Notes: generated by a model not told the origin, from the sequence alone. A DNA stretch of 64,000 bases from Enterocloster alcoholdehydrogenati (GCF_013282095.1 NZ_BLTJ01000001.1:434001-498000), one strand, 5' to 3'. Positions 1 to 8,436 are shown, counted from the stretch's first letter. Translations and numbers: made by a program.

Positions 1-167
1 CCTTCAAAGGCCGGGGTCACATAGAGCGCTTCCACCTCCGAAGGCGCAAATTCCCTGCACATCCGAAGTCCCTCCGCCGCATACAGACCCTCTTCCCTTC
101 TGGCCTTTGCCTTTGCCTGAAGGTTTATCACCCGTTTTACCTGTTTATTTGAGGTACTGTTGATCAT
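1..167 (-). CDS. TrmH/SpoU-family RNA 2'-O-methyltransferase, N-terminal part
   Basis: Only the first 55 codons are in the window; the gene runs off the left edge. The visible protein begins MINSTSNKQVKRVINLQAKA and continues with a basic stretch and EGLYAAEGLRM. This is the layout of the small substrate-binding domain that precedes the SPOUT methyltransferase domain in clostridial TrmH/RlmB-like proteins, which methylate rRNA or tRNA ribose. The ATG overlaps the TGA of the upstream nadE (ATGA overlap), so the two are probably translationally coupled. The catalytic knot domain is outside the window, so the exact target RNA cannot be judged. Confidence 0.7.
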   Translation of the reverse strand, partial: MINSTSNKQVKRVINLQAKAKARREEGLYAAEGLRMCREFAPSEVEALYVTPAFE

Positions 168-2140
168 TTTCCAGCCTCTCCTTTCCGTTCTCTATAAACG
201 CTCTGCTCCAGCTCCTTAAGTTCGTCCAGCCACAGACGGCTGACTGCGTCGCTGGGCATCCGAAGATCGCCTCTGGGAGATACGGCCACCGAGCCTACCT
301 TCGGGCCGTCAGGCAGACAGGAGCGCTTAAACTGCTGGCTGAAAAATCTCCTGTAAAAGGCAGTAAGCCATTTTAAAATGATCTCCCGTTCATACCTCCC
401 CTCAAAGGCCTGCACCGCCATTCTGAAAATTTTTCCAGGACGATAGCCAAAGCGCAGCACATAGTAGAGGTAGAAGTCATGAAGCTCATAGGGACCAACC
501 AGATCCTCCGTTTTCTGAGAAATCTTTCCGTCCTCCGGCGGCAGAAGCTCCGGGCTTACAGGGGTATCCAGCACATCAAAGAGTACATCGGAAAGCTCCT
601 TTTCACCGCAGGTATCCGCATAATAGCGGACCAGATGGCGAACCAGCGTCTTTGGCACTGAGGCATTGACGCCATACATGGACATATGATCCCCGTTATA
701 GGTTGCCCAGCCCAGAGCCAGTTCCGACATATCGCCGGTTCCGATCACAAGACCGCCTACCTGATTGGAAATATCCATAAGGATCTGGGTTCTCTCTCGG
801 GCCTGTCCGTTTTCATAGGTCACATCATGGACATTTATATCGTGTCCGATATCTGCAAAATGGCTGGTAACGGACTGGCGGATATTGATCTCTCTAAGAG
901 TGGCTCCTACCTTCTCTGCCATGGCACAGGCATTGCTGTAGGTCCGGTCTGTAGTGCCAAAGCAGGGCATGGTGATGCAGTGGATATTTGCCCTTGGGAT
1001 CTTAAGCAGATCAAACGCCCGCACCGTTACCAGAAGGGCCAGGGAAGAGTCCAGACCTCCGGAAAGTCCGATGACTGCCTGCTTACAGCCCGTATGCTCC
1101 AGCCGTTTCTTTAAGCCCATGGCCTGAATGGAGAGAATCTCCTCGCAGCGGCGGTCTCTCTGCGCGGGATCACCGGGTACGAAGGGCGCTGGATCAATAT
1201 AGCGCAGAACCGGACGGGACTCCTCTTTGAGTCCCCGCTCCAGTTCAAAATTCACGGTTACGTAGCCGCCGGCCTCCTTTGCCGCGCCGGCTGTCGGGAA
1301 GGTGGTCATCCTGCGGCGTTCTGCCGTGATCCGTTCCAGATCCATATCCGCACAGATACATTCATTGGAAAACCGGCGGGATTCCATCAGGCAGGTTCCA
1401 TTTTCCGCCAGGATATTCTGGCCGCCAAAAACCAGATCCTGGGTGGACTCTCCTTCCCCTGCATTGGCATAGATATAGCCGCAGACTAAACGGGCAGACT
1501 GGCCGCAGATCAGATCTTTGCGGTAAATATCCTTCCCGGTGGTCTCATCGCTGGCAGAGCAGTTGACAATCACCGTCGCTCCCGCCATGGCATGGGAAAT
1601 ACTGGGAGGACATGGAACCCACACATCCTCACAGATCTCAGCCGCGATCACCAGATCCGGCACGTCCTCACAGCAAAATAAAAGATTCATGCCAAAGGGG
1701 ATCTTTTCCCCCTCCATCCTGATCCATAAAGCCCTTTCATTTCCGGGACAGAAATGGCGCATTTCATAAAATTCGGAGTAGTTAGGCAGATTCTTCTTCG
1801 GCACAAGGCCCAGGATCCTGCCTCCGCTTACAGCAGCGGCCACATTGTAAAGCTTCCCCTCATGCTCCCAGGGAAGGCCGATAAAGGCGATCATGTGAAG
1901 CTTTTTGCTGGCCTGGGCGATTTTTTTCAGTTCCTCCTTTGCGGCAGCCAACAGGGCTGTCTGCAAAAAGAGATCTGAACAGGTATAGCCCGTCAAGCAT
2001 AATTCAGGAAATGCCATGACCCTTACACCCCGGCTTTCCCCCTGCTCCATCAGCTCTATGATCTGTTTTGCGTTATACCTGGGATCCGCCACCCTGATTT
2101 TAGGGGTAGCGGCCGCAGTCCTTAAAAATCCATCTTTCAT
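164..2140 (-). CDS. nadE: Glutamine-dependent NAD+ synthetase
   Basis: This 658-residue two-domain enzyme makes NAD+ from deamido-NAD+ using ammonia released from glutamine. The N-terminal nitrilase-type glutaminase domain shows the catalytic triad: Glu in FPELCLTGY (about residue 46), Lys in the VPKKNLPNY segment, and Cys in AAEICEDVW. The C-terminal synthetase domain carries the pyrophosphate-binding loop GLSGGLDSS and the conserved GTGDMSELALGW. The frame is open for 37 more codons upstream, but ATG 2140 is preferred because GGAGGA lies 5-6 nt before it and the protein then starts like other family members (MKDGFLRTAAATPKIRVADP). It is the first gene of a minus-strand unit with the methyltransferase gene. 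Length matches the long, glutaminase-containing form. Confidence 0.95.
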   Translation of the reverse strand: MKDGFLRTAAATPKIRVADPRYNAKQIIELMEQGESRGVRVMAFPELCLTGYTCSDLFLQTALLAAAKEELKKIAQASKKLHMIAFIGLPWEHEGKLYNVAAAVSGGRILGLVPKKNLPNYSEFYEMRHFCPGNERALWIRMEGEKIPFGMNLLFCCEDVPDLVIAAEICEDVWVPCPPSISHAMAGATVIVNCSASDETTGKDIYRKDLICGQSARLVCGYIYANAGEGESTQDLVFGGQNILAENGTCLMESRRFSNECICADMDLERITAERRRMTTFPTAGAAKEAGGYVTVNFELERGLKEESRPVLRYIDPAPFVPGDPAQRDRRCEEILSIQAMGLKKRLEHTGCKQAVIGLSGGLDSSLALLVTVRAFDLLKIPRANIHCITMPCFGTTDRTYSNACAMAEKVGATLREINIRQSVTSHFADIGHDINVHDVTYENGQARERTQILMDISNQVGGLVIGTGDMSELALGWATYNGDHMSMYGVNASVPKTLVRHLVRYYADTCGEKELSDVLFDVLDTPVSPELLPPEDGKISQKTEDLVGPYELHDFYLYYVLRFGYRPGKIFRMAVQAFEGRYEREIILKWLTAFYRRFFSQQFKRSCLPDGPKVGSVAVSPRGDLRMPSDAVSRLWLDELKELEQSVYRERKGEAGK

Positions 2141-2308
2141 CTTGTCCTCCAAATCCCGACCGGCCGGACTTTCCGCTCCTGGGACGGCAGTTCCGCTCTT
2201 GGAGGATAACGCCGTCTGCCTGTTTTGCGATGTTTCCGAATACGGCCACAAATTTTCTGACAGTAGTATAGCATAGTTCCGCTTAAAATCACAGAGCTAA
2301 TTTCGCCC

Positions 2309-2337
2309 TTGACTATTGGCCGGATATGCGGTATACT
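2309..2337 (+). promoter_or_regulatory. Sigma-A-type promoter for the tcdA leader
   Basis: TTGACT (2309-2314), a 17-nt spacer and TATACT (2332-2337). The predicted start near 2344 lies about 150 nt upstream of the tcdA-like gene, ahead of a strong terminator hairpin. Confidence 0.75.
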
Positions 2338-2343
2338 GAAATT

Positions 2344-2420
2344 GTTCAGAACGCCTGTTCTGTACATCTCATAAAGCCCTGCACCACTTCTACCACACTT
2401 GCCAGGGCTTTATTTTTTTA
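2344..2420 (+). terminator. Leader with small hairpin and intrinsic terminator upstream of tcdA
   Basis: Immediately after the promoter the leader has a 6-bp hairpin (CAGAAC-GCCT-GTTCTG, 2349-2364). A perfect 11-bp stem follows (ATAAAGCCCTG at 2371-2381 with CAGGGCTTTAT at 2403-2413), then a run of Ts. This is an intrinsic terminator located before the gene rather than after it, so the promoter should yield a roughly 75-nt RNA unless termination is relieved. It could be an attenuator or an independent small RNA. No known riboswitch motif was recognised. Confidence 0.7.
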
Positions 2421-2493
2421 CATGAACAGCAACGGGGAGAAACATATCTGCATCTTTTCCCCGTCTCTGGACACACATATACAAGGAGGTTTT

Positions 2494-3306
2494 ATGATCA
2501 CTGAATTTTCACGCACCGAAATGCTGATCGGCCCGGAGGCAGTCTCAGCCCTTAAACATTCTACCATCGTTATATTCGGCGTAGGCGGCGTGGGATCCCA
2601 CGCGATTGAAGCGCTGGCGCGCTCCGGGGCAGGACGCCTGGTGCTGATCGACAACGACACCGTTTCTCTGACCAATATTAACCGCCAGAGCATTGCTCTG
2701 CACAGCACCATCGGCCAGTATAAAACCCAGGTAATGGCAAAGAAGATCCATGATATCTGCCCCCATACCAGCGTGCATACCTTCGAGGAGTTTGTTCTTC
2801 CTGATACCCTGGAAGGCCTGTTTGAGCGTATTCTCTCCCTTCCTGCGCCAGATGAGGACGAAACAGGCGCCGGGACCGCTCACAGCACAGAACACAGAAC
2901 AAAAAGCCAGGCTGTACAGCCTGACTCCTCTTCCATCACCTATATTCTGGATGCCATTGATAATGTTTCCGCCAAGATTGCCCTTGCGGTCTACGCAGAC
3001 AAACATTCCATTCCCCTGATTTCCTCTATGGGTACGGGAAACAAGCTCCACCCGGAGCTGTTTCGGATCTCTGATCTGAAAGAAACCTCCGTCTGCCCCC
3101 TGTGCCGGGTGATGCGAAAGGAATTAAAGGCCAGGGGCATCAAAAACCTTAAGGTCTGCTGGTCCCCGGAGCCGCCTCTTGCCCCCGGTCCAACCGAAGA
3201 GGATACCGGCAGCCGCAGGGCCACTCCGGGAAGCATTGCTTTCGTTCCTCCTGTGGCAGGGCTTATGATCGCAGGAGCGATTGTACGGGAGATCTGCAGT
3301 CTATAA
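2494..3306 (+). CDS. tcdA: ThiF/MoeB-family E1-like protein, TcdA (tRNA t6A dehydratase) type
   Basis: A 270-residue protein of the ubiquitin-activating-like superfamily. Members of the TcdA branch use ATP to cyclise N6-threonylcarbamoyladenosine in tRNA. The nucleotide-binding motif GVGGVGSHAIEALARSG is near residue 25, the conserved DNDTVSLTNINRQ follows, DAIDNVSAK lies in the middle, and CPLCRVMRKELKARG is the TcdA-type segment. The start at 2494 is set by AAGGAGG 6 nt upstream; the longer open frame is untranslated leader. Residues about 118-147 form a hydrophilic, low-complexity insertion rich in Glu, Thr and Ser that splits the usual domain. The gene seems to be monocistronic. Assignment to TcdA rather than another ThiF-type protein is by overall pattern. 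Confidence 0.85.
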   Translation: MITEFSRTEMLIGPEAVSALKHSTIVIFGVGGVGSHAIEALARSGAGRLVLIDNDTVSLTNINRQSIALHSTIGQYKTQVMAKKIHDICPHTSVHTFEEFVLPDTLEGLFERILSLPAPDEDETGAGTAHSTEHRTKSQAVQPDSSSITYILDAIDNVSAKIALAVYADKHSIPLISSMGTGNKLHPELFRISDLKETSVCPLCRVMRKELKARGIKNLKVCWSPEPPLAPGPTEEDTGSRRATPGSIAFVPPVAGLMIAGAIVREICSL

Positions 3307-3334
3307 AGAAGGAGCTTACAGGAACGCCCTTTCA

Positions 3335-3769
3335 TCAGATCACATAATTATCCTTTTGCCCCTTCTGCCATTCCACCAGATCCTCAATGGTGTATCGATC
3401 CACCACGCCCCGAATGGCCTCATCCAATTCCTGCCACAGCCTGAGTGTCACACAGTCCTGCTGTCGCTGGCAGGGGTTATCCTCCCCTGCCAGACAGTCC
3501 ACGGGGGCCAGATTCCCCTCCGTAATCCGCAGGATCATACCTACGGTGTACTCGGAGGCAGGACGGGTGAGATAATATCCTCCCTGATTGCCCCGGACGC
3601 TTCTTACGCACCCGGATCTGGACAGGATGGAGATGATCTGTTCCAGATACTTTCCAGAAATATCCTGACGTCTTGCAATATCTTTTATCTTTACCGGCTC
3701 CCCGTCTCCGTGGAGAGCAAGATCTACCATAGTTCTTAAGGCATACCGCCCTTTTGTCGATACCAGCAT
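3335..3769 (-). CDS. RrF2/IscR-type Fe-S-sensing transcriptional regulator
   Basis: A 144-residue Rrf2-family regulator starting MLVSTKGRYALRTMVDLALH. It has a winged helix-turn-helix in the first 65 residues (KIKDIARRQDISGKYLEQI and the wing VRGNQGGYYLTRP). Cysteines 92, 100 and 106 lie nearly where IscR ligates its [2Fe-2S] cluster, so it may sense iron-sulfur status. No isc or suf genes are adjacent, so the target genes are unknown; in this family autoregulation is common. It has its own promoter (3805-3834). Its 3' end faces the 3' end of the tcdA-like gene, 28 bp apart. Confidence 0.9.
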   Translation of the reverse strand: MLVSTKGRYALRTMVDLALHGDGEPVKIKDIARRQDISGKYLEQIISILSRSGCVRSVRGNQGGYYLTRPASEYTVGMILRITEGNLAPVDCLAGEDNPCQRQQDCVTLRLWQELDEAIRGVVDRYTIEDLVEWQKGQKDNYVI

Positions 3770-3804
3770 ATAAACAGTCCTTTGCTTTTGTTTTTTACCT
3801 CTTT

Positions 3805-3834
3805 ATCATACTATTCCCGTAGGAAAAATGTCAA
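3805..3834 (-). promoter_or_regulatory. Promoter of the RrF2 regulator
   Basis: Minus-strand TTGACA (3829-3834), an 18-nt spacer and TATGAT (3805-3810). The predicted start is about 30 nt upstream of the RrF2 ATG. Confidence 0.75.
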
Positions 3835-3893
3835 CTGTGAAATGGCTGGAAATCCCAATATCCGTCAATTGGTTCTCCCGGATGTATGGCAGC

Positions 3894-4024
3894 AAAAAAG
3901 AAGAGCTGCCCTTCCCCCACAGAAGGCAGCTCCCAGTCACGATCAAAAACCGTCACACTATAAGTTGTATTGGCATCCCCATACCAAACAAAAACCTGTA
4001 AGGCACTCCGTTGTGCTGCTTACA
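3894..4024 (-). ncRNA. Unassigned small RNA of about 130 nt
   Basis: The 497-bp gap between the RrF2 gene and spoVAF holds a complete small transcription unit on the minus strand. It has a perfect promoter (TTGACA at 4054-4059, 17-nt spacer, TATAGT at 4031-4036) and, about 95 nt downstream, an intrinsic terminator (GAGCTGCC at 3925-3932 with GGCAGCTC at 3903-3910, then a T-rich tail). Between them are a small hairpin (GGTAT-GGGG-ATGCC) and no plausible reading frame. The RNA's 5' segment AAGCAGC is complementary to part of the terminator stem, so alternative folding is possible. The RrF2 gene has its own promoter downstream, which argues for an independent RNA. I could not assign it to 6S, SRP RNA or a riboswitch class. 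Confidence 0.6.
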
Positions 4025-4030
4025 AATGTT

Positions 4031-4059
4031 ACTATACCACCCGTTTCCATTTCTGTCAA
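4031..4059 (-). promoter_or_regulatory. Consensus promoter of the small RNA
   Basis: TTGACA, 17 nt, TATAGT on the minus strand; one of the closest matches to consensus in the window, which suggests strong expression. Confidence 0.75.
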
Positions 4060-4266
4060 CTCTTTTTGTGCAATTTACCATATGTTTTTCCATTATAAGG
4101 AAATTCTATATCTATTTCAACGGTTCTGTTTTTTTATCTGCGGGAAGATCCTTGACATATTTTTTAGAATTATGGCTATACTATTGCCTGTCTTACTGCT
4201 ATCCGCAAAGAAAATGCGTCTGTTTTTCATGCGGAAGCGCCATTGCCGGACAGAAAGGACACCATT

Positions 4267-5679
4267 ATGAAATTTTCTCAGGATTTACAGGAAACCATCA
4301 AATATCTGAACAATGAGCTGCATACGGACCGGAATTTCGATGTGGTCTACCGGGTTCTTACTATTGGCGGACGAAGAGCCTGTCTTTACTTCATCGACGG
4401 TTTCACCAAGGATGATTCGATTTTAAAGATCCTCCAGGGCCTCTCATCCATTAAGTCTGACGCCATGCCGGAGGATGCCCACAGCTTTTCCAAGCAATAC
4501 CTTCCCTATGGCGAGATCGGACTGATCAGGGATAGCGAGGATATGATTCTCCAGCTGCTTTCCGGCGTTTCCTGCCTGTTCATCGACGGTTACGATACCT
4601 GCCTTACCATTGACTGCCGCACTTATCCGGCAAGAGGGGTCAGTGAGCCGGAAAAAGACAAGGTGATGCGTGGTTCCAGAGACGGCTTTGTGGAAACTCT
4701 GGTATTTAATACGGCTCTGATCCGTCGGCGGATTCGGGATCCGAAGCTTTCCATCGAGATCATGACAGCCGGAGAAAGCTCCCATACGGATATCGCCATC
4801 TGTTATATGGAAAACCGGGTAGACCAAACGCTTCTTAAAACCATAAAAAAAAGAATCCGCGGCCTGGAAGTTGACGCTCTGACCATGAATCAGGAAAGTC
4901 TGGCTGAATGTCTTTTTCCCTACAAGTGGTTTAATCCCTTTCCCAAATTTAAGTTTTCCGAGAGGCCCGATACCTCGGCGGCCTCTCTTTTAGAGGGAAA
5001 TATCGTGATACTGGTGGATACCTCCCCCTCTGCCATGATCCTTCCCTCCTCTGTATTTGATATCATCGAGGAGGCGGACGACTACTACTTTCCACCCATC
5101 ACAGGCACCTATCTGCGGCTGACCCGCATGACCATTTCCGCCCTGTCTCTCTTTCTTACGCCTACCTGGCTGATGTTTATGCAGAATCCAGAGCTGATCC
5201 CGGACTGGCTGGCCTTTATACAGCTGTCAGATCCATACAATGTGCCTTTAATCTGGCAGCTTCTGATCCTGGAATTTGCCATTGACGGACTGCGGCTGGC
5301 AGCCGTAAACACTCCCAGTATGCTTACGACCCCTCTCAGTGTTATCGCCGGCATCGTGCTGGGAGAATATGCTGTTAAATCGGGCTGGTTTAACAGCGAA
5401 ACCATGCTGTATATGGCCTTTGTAACAATCGCCAATTATTCTCAGGCGAGCTTTGAACTGGGTTATGCCATGAAATTCATGCGTGTAATCATCCTGATCC
5501 TGACTGCCGCTTTCAACCTCTGGGGATATGCAGCCGGAATCATTTTTACCTTATGCGCCATTGCCTTTAACCGCACCATTGCAGGAAAGAGCTATATCTA
5601 TCCCCTGATTCCCTTCCATTGGAACGAGCTTTGCAAGCGGTTCTTCCGCGGCCGTCTGCCTCATAAAGAAAAGGGATGA
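4267..5679 (+). CDS. spoVAF: SpoVAF/GerA-family spore membrane protein
   Basis: A 470-residue protein with a soluble N-terminal half and a membrane half from about residue 280. Motifs of the GerA/SpoVAF family include GRRACLYFIDGF, a turn around FPKFKFSERPD, and hydrophobic blocks containing LSLFLTPTWLMFMQNPELIP and LAAVNTPSMLTTPLS. The C-terminus ending in a PLIPFHW segment resembles SpoVAF more than GerAA. SpoVAF belongs to the forespore inner-membrane set that assists dipicolinate handling and germination. The start at ATG 4267 is preferred over TTG 4243 because AGAAAGGA lies 8 nt before it. No spoVA or ger partners are adjacent, so it stands alone here. Confidence 0.85.
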   Translation: MKFSQDLQETIKYLNNELHTDRNFDVVYRVLTIGGRRACLYFIDGFTKDDSILKILQGLSSIKSDAMPEDAHSFSKQYLPYGEIGLIRDSEDMILQLLSGVSCLFIDGYDTCLTIDCRTYPARGVSEPEKDKVMRGSRDGFVETLVFNTALIRRRIRDPKLSIEIMTAGESSHTDIAICYMENRVDQTLLKTIKKRIRGLEVDALTMNQESLAECLFPYKWFNPFPKFKFSERPDTSAASLLEGNIVILVDTSPSAMILPSSVFDIIEEADDYYFPPITGTYLRLTRMTISALSLFLTPTWLMFMQNPELIPDWLAFIQLSDPYNVPLIWQLLILEFAIDGLRLAAVNTPSMLTTPLSVIAGIVLGEYAVKSGWFNSETMLYMAFVTIANYSQASFELGYAMKFMRVIILILTAAFNLWGYAAGIIFTLCAIAFNRTIAGKSYIYPLIPFHWNELCKRFFRGRLPHKEKG

Positions 5680-5713
5680 CATACCAAACTTTCCATCTTT
5701 TTTTCCGCCATAC

Positions 5714-5753
5714 AAAAATCCGCGGCCTGAGGACAAGCATCCCCGGCCGCGGA
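5714..5753 (-). terminator. Intrinsic terminator after the cupin gene
   Basis: Minus-strand stem TCCGCGGCC/GGCCGCGGA (5745-5753 with 5719-5727) followed by TTTTT (5718-5714). Confidence 0.75.
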
Positions 5754-5777
5754 TCAAATCATGGATGGCAGAATATC

Positions 5778-6110
5778 TTACACGAAATCCTCTCTCATGG
5801 GGGTAAAGATATCCAAAAGGATGCCGCCTTCTCTGCAGACGCAGCCGTGCTCCACGCCATTTAATTTCAGCATGGTGTCTCCCGCCTTTACGATTTTCTT
5901 CTCTCCGTCAATCTCAAACTCAAAAACACCGCTTACTACATAGGTGATCTGAGTATGAGGATGATGATGAAGCTTTCCCACCGCTCCTGTCTCAAAGGTA
6001 TTCTCCACGCACATCAGATCCCGGCTGTAAGCCAGCACCCTGCGGATCACGCCCTCTCCGGCCTGCTCCGCCTTTACATCATCATGAAATACCCATCTTT
6101 CATCTAACAT
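5778..6110 (-). CDS. Small cupin-domain protein
   Basis: A 110-residue single-domain cupin. The metal-binding motif is visible as GAVGKLHHHPHTQITYVVSG, with three to four histidines, and the second cupin motif as AGDTMLKLNGVEHGC. Such proteins bind a divalent metal and act as small-molecule isomerases, dioxygenases or sensors; the substrate cannot be read from the sequence. ATG 6110 is chosen because TAAAGGAGG lies 7 nt upstream; the longer open frame has no such signal. It follows galT by 77 nt on the same strand and probably shares its transcript, which ends at the terminator near 5714. Confidence 0.85.
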   Translation of the reverse strand: MLDERWVFHDDVKAEQAGEGVIRRVLAYSRDLMCVENTFETGAVGKLHHHPHTQITYVVSGVFEFEIDGEKKIVKAGDTMLKLNGVEHGCVCREGGILLDIFTPMREDFV

Positions 6111-6187
6111 ATTGATATCCTCCTTTATATATTTGCTGCTGCCGTCTATTTTTTTGCGGCAGACAGACCAGTAATTTTTCAAAAGCC

Positions 6188-7714
6188 TTATGCCTCATAA
6201 AATCCGGCTGCCTTTAAGAAACGGACAAAGGCCTCCCGTCCCTCTTTCGTGCACTTATATACGCCGGCATCCTCTAAGACTCTGGCAAATACCAGACCAA
6301 CCTCTTTCTTAAGGATTGCATCTACATTTTCACAGGTAATCTTTATTCCCTGTTTTTCATATTCCCGCAAAAACGCCTCCGCCCAATCGGCGTGCTTTTC
6401 AATGGAAGGATTGGAGCGGATATCCAGGCCCTCCGTCACATACCGGCCAAGCTCTGTCAGCTCCCCCTTTAACCGGGAAGGCAGCACCGCAAGCCCCATG
6501 ACCTCGATCAGGCCGATGTTCTCCTTCTTGATATGGTGCAGGTCCTGATGGGGATGGTATACGCCCAGAGGAAACTCCTTCGTGGTAATATTGTTTCTCA
6601 GAACCAGATCCAGCTCATAGACCGCTCCGTTTTTCCGGGCAATAGGGGTGATGGTGTTGTGCGGCTCCCCTTCCGTCTCTGCGTACACAAAGGCCGCCTC
6701 ATCCGTATACCCTCTCCATGCCTCTAATATGTGATTCCCCAGTTCGACCAGCCGATCGCTGTCTTTGCACTGTAAGCGCAGCACGGACATGGGCCAGAAT
6801 ACGATCCCGGCCTTCACATCCTCATAGCCTTCCATGGCGAAATATGTTTCAATTGGGGCTTTGGCCATGGCAAATGTATAGCGTCCTCCCTGGAAATGGT
6901 CATGGCTTAAGATAGATCCTCCCACAATAGGAAGATCCGCATTGGATCCCAGAAAATAGTGAGGAAACTGATGGATAAAATCAAACAGCTTCTTAAAGGT
7001 GGCCTTCTCGATCTTCATGGGCACATGAGACCCGTTAAATACGATGCAGTGCTCATTATAATACACATAGGGAGAATACTGAAAGCCCCACTGGCTGGCA
7101 TTGATCGTAACCGGAATAACACGGTGAGTGTTTCTGGCCGGGTGATCCGCTCTTCCGGCATATCCCACATTCTCCATGCAGAGCTGACATTTGGGGTAGC
7201 CGCTCTGCCCCGCCGCTCTGGCAGCCGCGATGGCCTTGGGATCCTTCTCCGGCTTTGACAGATTCACCGTGATATCAAACATCCCGTAGCGTGTGTCTGC
7301 CGTCCACTTCATATCCTTTACAATGCGGTAGCGGCGAATATAGTCAGAATCCTGACTGAGCTTGTAGTAATAGTCCGTTGCCGCCTGGGGAGACTCCTCA
7401 TACCGCTTCCAGAACTGTGCCGTCACCTCACTGGGCCTTGGCATCAGACAGTTCATAAGCCTGGTATCAAAAAGATCCCTGTATACCACGCTGTCCCCCT
7501 CCAGAAGGCCTTTGGCTGCCGCATAGTCTAAAAGAGTTTTAAGAATCTCCTCCAGCTCAGGCGCATTTTCTGTTCCGTCCGCCTCCCAGTCCTCATATTC
7601 ATCCATTTTCAGAACCTCCAGAATCTGATTCCTTGCGTAAACGGTATCCTCCTCTTTTAAAAGTCCCCTTCTCAGGCCGTAATCCACCAGAGCCTTGACT
7701 GCTTGACTGATCAT
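6188..7714 (-). CDS. galT: UDP-glucose--hexose-1-phosphate uridylyltransferase, class II
   Basis: A 508-residue Firmicutes-type (class II) GalT, longer than the ~350-residue E. coli class. It exchanges UMP between UDP-glucose and galactose-1-phosphate in the Leloir pathway. Recognisable segments are ARNTHRVIPVTINASQWGFQ, the catalytic region PIVGGSILSHDHFQGGRYTFAM with the SHDHFQ histidines, and PHNTITPIARK. GGGGAGG precedes the ATG. No galK or galE is in the window. Its promoter is at 7789-7817 and a small cupin gene follows. Confidence 0.95.
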   Translation of the reverse strand: MISQAVKALVDYGLRRGLLKEEDTVYARNQILEVLKMDEYEDWEADGTENAPELEEILKTLLDYAAAKGLLEGDSVVYRDLFDTRLMNCLMPRPSEVTAQFWKRYEESPQAATDYYYKLSQDSDYIRRYRIVKDMKWTADTRYGMFDITVNLSKPEKDPKAIAAARAAGQSGYPKCQLCMENVGYAGRADHPARNTHRVIPVTINASQWGFQYSPYVYYNEHCIVFNGSHVPMKIEKATFKKLFDFIHQFPHYFLGSNADLPIVGGSILSHDHFQGGRYTFAMAKAPIETYFAMEGYEDVKAGIVFWPMSVLRLQCKDSDRLVELGNHILEAWRGYTDEAAFVYAETEGEPHNTITPIARKNGAVYELDLVLRNNITTKEFPLGVYHPHQDLHHIKKENIGLIEVMGLAVLPSRLKGELTELGRYVTEGLDIRSNPSIEKHADWAEAFLREYEKQGIKITCENVDAILKKEVGLVFARVLEDAGVYKCTKEGREAFVRFLKAAGFYEA

Positions 7715-7788
7715 GTCATAACCTCCCCATTTTATGTTGTCCTGCTCCCAACCGTCCCGAATGTATTGGCTTTTGGGATGTACCCCTA

Positions 7789-7817
7789 ATTATAAAAGTT
7801 CCGTTTTCCGATTACAA
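7789..7817 (-). promoter_or_regulatory. Promoter of galT
   Basis: Minus-strand TTGTAA (7812-7817), 17-nt spacer, TATAAT (7789-7794), about 75 nt before the galT ATG. Confidence 0.7.
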
Positions 7818-7869
7818 TGTCATTTTCTTCTGTATTGCTACAATTTTTTTATACATTTTCAGAAAACAC

Positions 7870-8382
7870 TCACCGTTCCAGATCCTTCAGAGCCGTCCTC
7901 AGCCGCTTTAATATCATCCCCCCCAGAAGGCCGATGACGCCTCCCGCGGCGGTTCCCGCAAACAGAAGAACCGGCATATAGGAAAACACGCCGAACGTCC
8001 GTACCACATAGGCCGCTACCAGGAACTGGCCAATGTTGTGAAACACTCCGCCCAGTATGCTGGCTCCCACCATATCAACCAGAGAAAAACGCCTGCAGAT
8101 CCACATAACCGTAAGGCTTAAGACTGCGCCTGCCAGACTGAACAGAATGGTAGACATACTTCCAAATGTAAAACCGATCAGAAGGATTCTGGCCAGGCTG
8201 ATCCAAACGGCCGGCAAAAATCCCAGCGCGTACAGAACGATGATGGTCACCAGGTTTGCCAGCCCCAGCTTGACCCCCGGCGCTCCCAGATAAACGGGGA
8301 TAAGGGTCTCGATGTAGCCAAAAATAAAGGCGAGAGCAATAAGAAGGCCGTACAGAGCGGTCCTTCCTGTTCGGATATTCAT
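7870..8382 (-). CDS. Gx transporter family membrane protein (EetB/HepS-like)
   Basis: A 170-residue integral membrane protein with about five hydrophobic segments. It starts MNIRTGRTALYGLLIALAFI and has the family pattern PGVKLGLANLVTIIVLYALG and GGVFHNIGQFLVAAYV. Such proteins are annotated as Gx transporter or heptaprenyl diphosphate synthase component I. They resemble ECF-type substrate-binding subunits and are found with NusG-II and FMN-binding proteins. Here it is divergent from exactly such a pair (8557-9410), which supports a shared redox role. Its transported substrate is not known from sequence. Confidence 0.8.
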   Translation of the reverse strand: MNIRTGRTALYGLLIALAFIFGYIETLIPVYLGAPGVKLGLANLVTIIVLYALGFLPAVWISLARILLIGFTFGSMSTILFSLAGAVLSLTVMWICRRFSLVDMVGASILGGVFHNIGQFLVAAYVVRTFGVFSYMPVLLFAGTAAGGVIGLLGGMILKRLRTALKDLER

Positions 8383-8436
8383 GGGTAAATGCAGCCTCCT
8401 TTGCGTGTATCCGTCTGATGTATACTTGAATCTTGC

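Noticed and set aside
686-1114. Open frame of 142 codons on the plus strand opposite nadE
   Set aside because: No ribosome site and no recognisable protein pattern; it lies fully within the strongly supported nadE on the other strand.
2141-2251. N-terminal extension of nadE by 37 codons
   Set aside because: Family members start near MKDGF, and a GGAGGA site is placed directly before ATG 2140.
4028-4048. GGGTGGTATAG on the minus strand, resembling the T-box GGGTGG element
   Set aside because: The T-box needs a specific ACCGCG continuation, a specifier stem and a nearby amino-acid gene; here the GGTATAG is part of a -10 promoter box instead.
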